The translations under genes and the position numbers were made by a program. A DNA stretch of 64,000 nucleotides from Clostridium aminobutyricum (GTDB lineage Bacteria; Bacillota; Clostridia; Peptostreptococcales; Anaerovoracaceae): contig NZ_JAFJZZ010000005.1 of assembly GCF_017255415.1 (NCBI RefSeq), forward strand, positions 124,001 to 188,000. Reading direction: 5' to 3'. Numbering within the stretch: position 1 is the first letter of the stretch; each line of letters starts with the position of its first letter. Positions 60,429-64,000 of the stretch are shown here, piece after piece. The notes beneath the pieces are model-generated. The model was not told the DNA's origin. It saw only the letters and a program-made list of their open reading frames with translations, and did no database searches.

Positions 60429-61346
60429 ATGTATTATCGTATGGAAGAAAGAAGTGTTACATTTTACAAACGTCTTATTATAATTACGGCTCTTTCGATT
60501 TTGATTATCATTATGGGGCTGCTGACTTTTTTCATTGGTAATGTTTTGGAAGTTTGGAACAGCTTCGACAAAGAGGTTTCTCAAAAAGCTTCGAACCAAT
60601 TAACCATAAATTCGGACAACGGTCTTTCTGTAAAACCAACGACAGCTGCGGGTGTTGCTACTAAGCAAAATTCTATTGAAAAAGAAGAGAAAACAGCAGA
60701 ACATGAACAAGAAGTTGCTGTCTCCGCACCGGTTAGTGAGAAAGTCGTTTATCTGACATTTGACGATGGTCCGTCACAAAATACTACTGAAATTTTGAAG
60801 ATTTTAGAGGAAGAGCAAGTAAAAGCCACTTTCTTTTTCAATACAACTGAAAGAAAACATTTAGACAGTGTTATAAAAGAAGCTTTTGACGAGGGACATG
60901 CTGTGGGTGTATTAACTTCCACGGGAAATGATTATGATACGATCTACGCGTCTGTAAACAGTTATATAGAAGATTTCCAAGCAGCGTACGATAGAATCTA
61001 TGATATTACCGGAGTAAGACCGACGATTTTCAGATTTCCCGGGGGAAGTATCAATGGCTATAACAAAAATATTTATCCAGCCTTAATTGAAGAAATGAAA
61101 GCAAGAGGCTATGTATATTTTGATTGGAATGTTTGCGCACAGGATTATTCCAGAGCTGCATCTCAAGCAGACATTGTAAAAAATGCGACAAAGATCCCAC
61201 ATAGATCAAACGAGTGTATTGTCCTAATGCACGACATTGGATATGACAGCGAGGGCTCGGCTATAAAAGAAATTATCCAATTTTATAGAGCTAACGGATA
61301 CTCTTTCCAAAAACTGAGCAAAGATGTCAAGCCAATCACTTTCTAA
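60429..61346 (+). CDS. Polysaccharide deacetylase-fold protein lacking two metal ligands
   Basis: A 305-residue membrane-anchored NodB-fold protein: anchor helix about 12-36, linker, then the catalytic fold with TFDDGPS (Asp112, Asp113), RFPGGS and IVLMHD. The motif that normally gives both metal-binding histidines (H-S/T-x3-H after GHxxG) reads VLTSTGND at 161-168, with no His. Deacetylase activity is therefore doubtful; it may bind glycan or use another chemistry. Starts ATG 60429 or ATG 60441; neither has a strong ribosome-binding site. Confidence 0.85.
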   Translation: MYYRMEERSVTFYKRLIIITALSILIIIMGLLTFFIGNVLEVWNSFDKEVSQKASNQLTINSDNGLSVKPTTAAGVATKQNSIEKEEKTAEHEQEVAVSAPVSEKVVYLTFDDGPSQNTTEILKILEEEQVKATFFFNTTERKHLDSVIKEAFDEGHAVGVLTSTGNDYDTIYASVNSYIEDFQAAYDRIYDITGVRPTIFRFPGGSINGYNKNIYPALIEEMKARGYVYFDWNVCAQDYSRAASQADIVKNATKIPHRSNECIVLMHDIGYDSEGSAIKEIIQFYRANGYSFQKLSKDVKPITF

Positions 61347-61390
61347 TGAAGTGACGAATATATAGAATAGAATTTATCGGAGGCGCCACT

Positions 61391-62254
61391 ATGAGTAATA
61401 AGGGGAATTTCAGTCAAGCAATGAGAGAAATCTTAGGAATAGATTCTTCTCACGATGAGGCCAAGGAAGGTGTGGAGGCTACTGCCGGAAAAGCGCAGGA
61501 AGAAAGCCACATAGAAGAACAAGTAAATACCGGAAGATTGAATCAAGACTTTAACCAATCTTTTAACGAAAGTTCAAGGGCATACGGTGCAGAAGAAAAG
61601 AAGGTAAACCCTGATAATTCATCAAGAGAGCGAAATGAAGAGCCTGCATTTTTTGACAGGCCGGAATACGGACAAAAGTCGAATAATACTTTTTCCGGTA
61701 ATTATGCGGCCGATTCAAATAAGTTCAACAACGCATTTAATGGTGGAAATGGAAATGGCCCCGGAAACCCCAATGACCGTTATGGAGACGAAGGTGAGGT
61801 TGGAACGACTATTATTACCAGAAACACTATTGTTGAAGGTAATATAAAGTCTTTTGAAAACATTGAATTAAACGGTAAAGTGAAAGGAACCATTGATACC
61901 ACCAAGAATGTCGGTGTATCTGGTTTTGTACAAGGAGATATCATCGCAACCGATATTCTTTTAGAAGGAGCTCAAATAAAGGGCAATATCAGTTCAAAAG
62001 GTGCATTGCTGATGGATAAAGACACTTTGCTGGTAGGAGATGTTGAAGCACAGAATACAAGAGTTGACGGAAAAATAAAAGGCGAAGTCAATATTGGAGG
62101 AAACGGTGAGTTCTTATCCAATTCTGTAGTGGTTGGAAATATTACCGTGTCCAACTTCTATGTGCAGTATGGTGCAAGAATGCAAGGTTACATAAATACA
62201 AACTTCTCCAAATCAGAAGAGGAGAATATTTTCGGTCAAATAACAAGCAATTAG
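61391..62254 (+). CDS. Bactofilin (polymer-forming cytoskeletal protein)
   Basis: A 287-residue protein. The first ~135 residues are polar, Asn/Gly/Glu-rich and probably unstructured; the rest is a bactofilin beta-helix (TIVEGNIKSFENIELNGKVKG, in pieces, GDIIATDILLEGAQIKGNIS, VGDVEAQNTRVDGKIKGEV). Bactofilins polymerise without nucleotide and organise envelope enzymes. GGAGG precedes the ATG. The long N-terminal tail is unusual compared with the short tails of typical bactofilins. Confidence 0.88.
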   Translation: MSNKGNFSQAMREILGIDSSHDEAKEGVEATAGKAQEESHIEEQVNTGRLNQDFNQSFNESSRAYGAEEKKVNPDNSSRERNEEPAFFDRPEYGQKSNNTFSGNYAADSNKFNNAFNGGNGNGPGNPNDRYGDEGEVGTTIITRNTIVEGNIKSFENIELNGKVKGTIDTTKNVGVSGFVQGDIIATDILLEGAQIKGNISSKGALLMDKDTLLVGDVEAQNTRVDGKIKGEVNIGGNGEFLSNSVVVGNITVSNFYVQYGARMQGYINTNFSKSEEENIFGQITSN

Positions 62255-62279
62255 TAAGCATTCAAATAAGTATGAATTG

Positions 62280-62320
62280 AACTGCTCTTTAGGTAAATAC
62301 TACTTAAAGAGCAGTTTTAA
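62280..62320 (+). terminator. Terminator of the bactofilin gene
   Basis: A 12-bp perfect stem (62280-62291 with 62305-62316) with a 13-base loop, followed by TTAATT; the T run is short. Confidence 0.65.
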
Positions 62321-62362
62321 TTAAAATCCAAATAAAAATTGAAAAAATTGGGGATATTATAG

Positions 62363-62449
62363 TATAATGAACGCAGGGATTAGAAATACGGCTTTGCCGT
62401 AAGGAAGCGTTCATTGAATCACACGGCGACGTAGCTTGTGTGGTATAAT
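62363..62449 (+). repeat. Dispersed double-hairpin repeat, copy B
   Basis: Forward copy of the element at 10554-10638. Hairpin 1: ATGAACGC (62367-62374) with GCGTTCAT (62407-62414), inner TACGGC/GCCGTA (62387-62401). Hairpin 2: ATCACAC (62418-62424) with GTGTGGT (62438-62444). Relative to copy A a T-A pair has become C-G. TATAAT boxes sit at both ends (62363-62368, 62444-62449), the latter with TGG before it as an extended -10 for the mreB-like gene. Confidence 0.8.
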
Positions 62450-62508
62450 AAAACAATGGTTGTTCAAGAAACAGTCATTTTAGAAAAAAGATGTTAAGGA
62501 GAAATAAA

Positions 62509-63531
62509 ATGGGATTTTCATCAGAGGTTGGCATTGATTTAGGTACGGCCAATGTTTTAGTTTATATCAAAGGGAAAGGCGTTGTTTTAAACGAGCCTTC
62601 AGTTGTAGCGATAAATCAGGACAATAATGAAATCCTCGCAGTAGGCGAAACCGCAAGACAGATGCTTGGCAGAACCCCGGCAAATATTGTGGCAGTTCGG
62701 CCTCTTCGGGATGGTGTTATTTCAGACTATGATGTGACAGAAAGAATGTTAAAGTATTTTATAAAGAAGACGTGTGGGACAAGCCGATTCTTTAGACCAA
62801 GAATCATGGTTTGTGTTCCGAGCGGTGTAACTGAGGTGGAAAAAAGAGCTGTAAGGGAAGCGGCTACTCAGGCTGGCGGGAAGGATGTATACTTAATGGA
62901 AGAACCTATCGCGGCGGCAATAGGGGCAGGACTGGACATTACAAAACCAGATGGCGTCATGGTCATTGACATAGGCGGCGGTACAACTGATATTGCGGTT
63001 ATTTCTCTGGGTGGTATTGTTGCAAGTTCGTCTGTAAAAGTGGCTGGCGATAAGTTTGATGAATATATCGTAAAATACATGCGTAAGGTGCATAAACTTT
63101 ACATCGGAGAAAGAACGGCAGAAGAATTAAAAATGACAATCGGTACTGCCTACCACAGAGATGAACCGATATCAATGGAATGTAGGGGAAGAGATCTTGT
63201 AAGCGGACTTCCGAAATCGATAGAGGTTTCGTCAGCAGAAATGATGGAAGCGCTTGAAGAACCGTTGCAGACCATCGCAGAGGCAGTGCATTCGGTACTT
63301 GAAAGAACACCGCCGGAGTTAGCAGCGGATATCAGCAATGCTGGAATTGTCATCACTGGCGGAGGCGCCCTTCTCTATGGAATCGATAAGAGAATACAAG
63401 ATAGGACAGGAATTGAAGTAAGAATTGCGGAGGATCCTAAATCTTGTGTGGCGGTAGGTACCGGTGAAGCATTAAATTCACTTGAGTTTATGGAGACAAA
63501 TCAGCTTAATAGAAGAAGAACCTCCTTATAG
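62509..63531 (+). CDS. mreB: MreB/Mbl-family rod-shape actin homologue
   Basis: A 340-residue bacterial actin that guides lateral wall synthesis. Phosphate-binding loops are GIDLGTANVLVY at the start and VMVIDIGGGTTDIAVISLGG in the middle, with the adenosine motif IVITGGGALLYGID near the end. ATG 62509 follows AAGGAG; six upstream codons are open but overlap that site. No mreC/mreD are downstream, so it is a lone copy of the MreB/Mbl type rather than part of an mreBCD operon. Confidence 0.92.
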   Translation: MGFSSEVGIDLGTANVLVYIKGKGVVLNEPSVVAINQDNNEILAVGETARQMLGRTPANIVAVRPLRDGVISDYDVTERMLKYFIKKTCGTSRFFRPRIMVCVPSGVTEVEKRAVREAATQAGGKDVYLMEEPIAAAIGAGLDITKPDGVMVIDIGGGTTDIAVISLGGIVASSSVKVAGDKFDEYIVKYMRKVHKLYIGERTAEELKMTIGTAYHRDEPISMECRGRDLVSGLPKSIEVSSAEMMEALEEPLQTIAEAVHSVLERTPPELAADISNAGIVITGGGALLYGIDKRIQDRTGIEVRIAEDPKSCVAVGTGEALNSLEFMETNQLNRRRTSL

Positions 63532-63542
63532 TGTTCAGATTT

Positions 63543-63571
63543 AAAAGCTCTCAACAGCTGAGAGCTTTTTT
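63543..63571 (+). terminator. Terminator of the mreB-like gene
   Basis: A 10-bp stem AAAAGCTCTC/GAGAGCTTTT with a seven-base loop and T run. Confidence 0.88.
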
Positions 63572-63677
63572 CTATAGGAAGCGGAATACTATTTTTAATA
63601 AGAAAGCACATATAAGCAAGTAAGATTGTTTATATTAATTTTTAAAAGTTACAAATAAAATGAAAGTTGAGGAATTT

Positions 63678-64000
63678 ATGAAACTCGAATTAATTGCAAC
63701 AGCTACATTTGGTTTAGAAGCTCTGATAAAACGTGAAATTGAAACATTGGGCTATAAAATAGTAAAATCAGAAGATGCTAAAATTACCTATCTAGGAGAT
63801 GAACGTGCTATCGTCAAATCGAATTTGTGGCTTCGATGTGCCGATCGGGTTCTGATAAAAATGGGCGAATTCGATGCCTTTGAGTTTGAGGACCTATTCC
63901 AGAAGATAAAGGGCATTGCTTGGGAAGAATGGATACCCATTGACGGAAATTTTAAAGTCAACTGCAGCTCTGTAAAATCAACATTATTTAGCATTCGAAG
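63678..64000 (+). CDS. THUMP-domain class I RNA methyltransferase, N-terminal part
   Basis: The first 107 codons of a gene cut by the window end. MKLELIATATFGLEALIKREIETLGY begins the ferredoxin-like plus THUMP region of RlmL/YpsC-type 23S rRNA guanine methyltransferases (given here in outline: ATFGLEALIKREI). ATG 63678 follows GAGG; an in-frame ATG at 63660 is possible. The methyltransferase domain is outside the window. Confidence 0.8.
   Translation, partial: MKLELIATATFGLEALIKREIETLGYKIVKSEDAKITYLGDERAIVKSNLWLRCADRVLIKMGEFDAFEFEDLFQKIKGIAWEEWIPIDGNFKVNCSSVKSTLFSIR

Noticed and set aside
1-64000. tRNA, rRNA, insertion sequences, prophage or CRISPR
   Set aside because: Scanning both strands by eye showed no TpsiC-arm pattern in a tRNA context, no transposase or integrase gene and no regularly spaced repeats.

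Overview
The window looks like a chromosomal segment of an endospore-forming, AT-rich Gram-positive anaerobe of the class Clostridia. The evidence is spoIIID, strong AGGAGG ribosome-binding sites with frequent TTG/GTG starts, SLH-domain surface protein, lipoprotein-type binding proteins, a cytosolic [NiFe] hydrogenase with its maturation genes, and many c-di-GMP enzymes. A placement near Anaerovoracaceae (Family XIII) is only a guess. I see no rRNA, tRNA, CRISPR array, prophage or insertion sequence.

Layout. 1-12,000 (+): the 3' end of a possible acetyltransferase, a two-gene ABC exporter, a quinoprotein-type sugar dehydrogenase, a NiaP-like MFS transporter, a PTS-EIIC/EAL fusion, and an xpaC-telA pair. 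12,017-19,955 (-): one compact nine-gene operon reading maturation protease, HypA-like protein, hypF, hypC, hypD, hypE, cytochrome b5-like protein, hydrogenase small subunit, hydrogenase large subunit. 20,114-26,725: msrA, a MerR-type regulator, a DUF4127-SLH surface protein and a chemoreceptor.

26,757-32,512 (+): promoter, structured leader with terminator, then radical SAM, PPOX-like flavoprotein, GNAT, carboxymuconolactone-decarboxylase-like protein and a complete nitrate/sulfonate-type ABC importer. The radical SAM protein has an atypical CX8CX2C cluster motif and, with the GNAT, recalls the Nit1C nitrilase clusters, but no nitrilase is present. This is my best candidate for an undescribed system. 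32,574-36,279: a MarR-controlled drug-efflux operon with a perfect operator palindrome. 36,291-44,279: a PAS/GGDEF/EAL protein, carbonic anhydrase, serine acetyltransferase, HD-GYP and GAF-GGDEF-EAL proteins.

44,293-49,078: a HutD-like membrane fusion, pyrG with an attenuator-like leader, threonine aldolase and spoIIID. 49,335-55,779 (+): a consensus promoter, livJHMGF, an ATC-hydrolase-family protein and an M20 N-carbamoyl-amino-acid hydrolase, together suggesting import of a thiazoline or carbamoyl-cysteine compound and conversion to cysteine; an IclR regulator lies convergent. 56,982-58,235 (-): an amidohydrolase. 58,406-64,000 (+): a J-domain-like membrane protein, a deacetylase-fold protein that lacks metal ligands, bactofilin, MreB/Mbl and the start of a THUMP RNA methyltransferase.

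Two dispersed repeats were found. One is an ~85-bp double-hairpin element with a compensatory base change between copies (10,554-10,638 and 62,363-62,449), both copies carrying -10-like boxes at their ends. The other is a ~33-bp element (24,330 and 47,311). All function calls rest on reading the sequence and on memory of families; nothing was searched.
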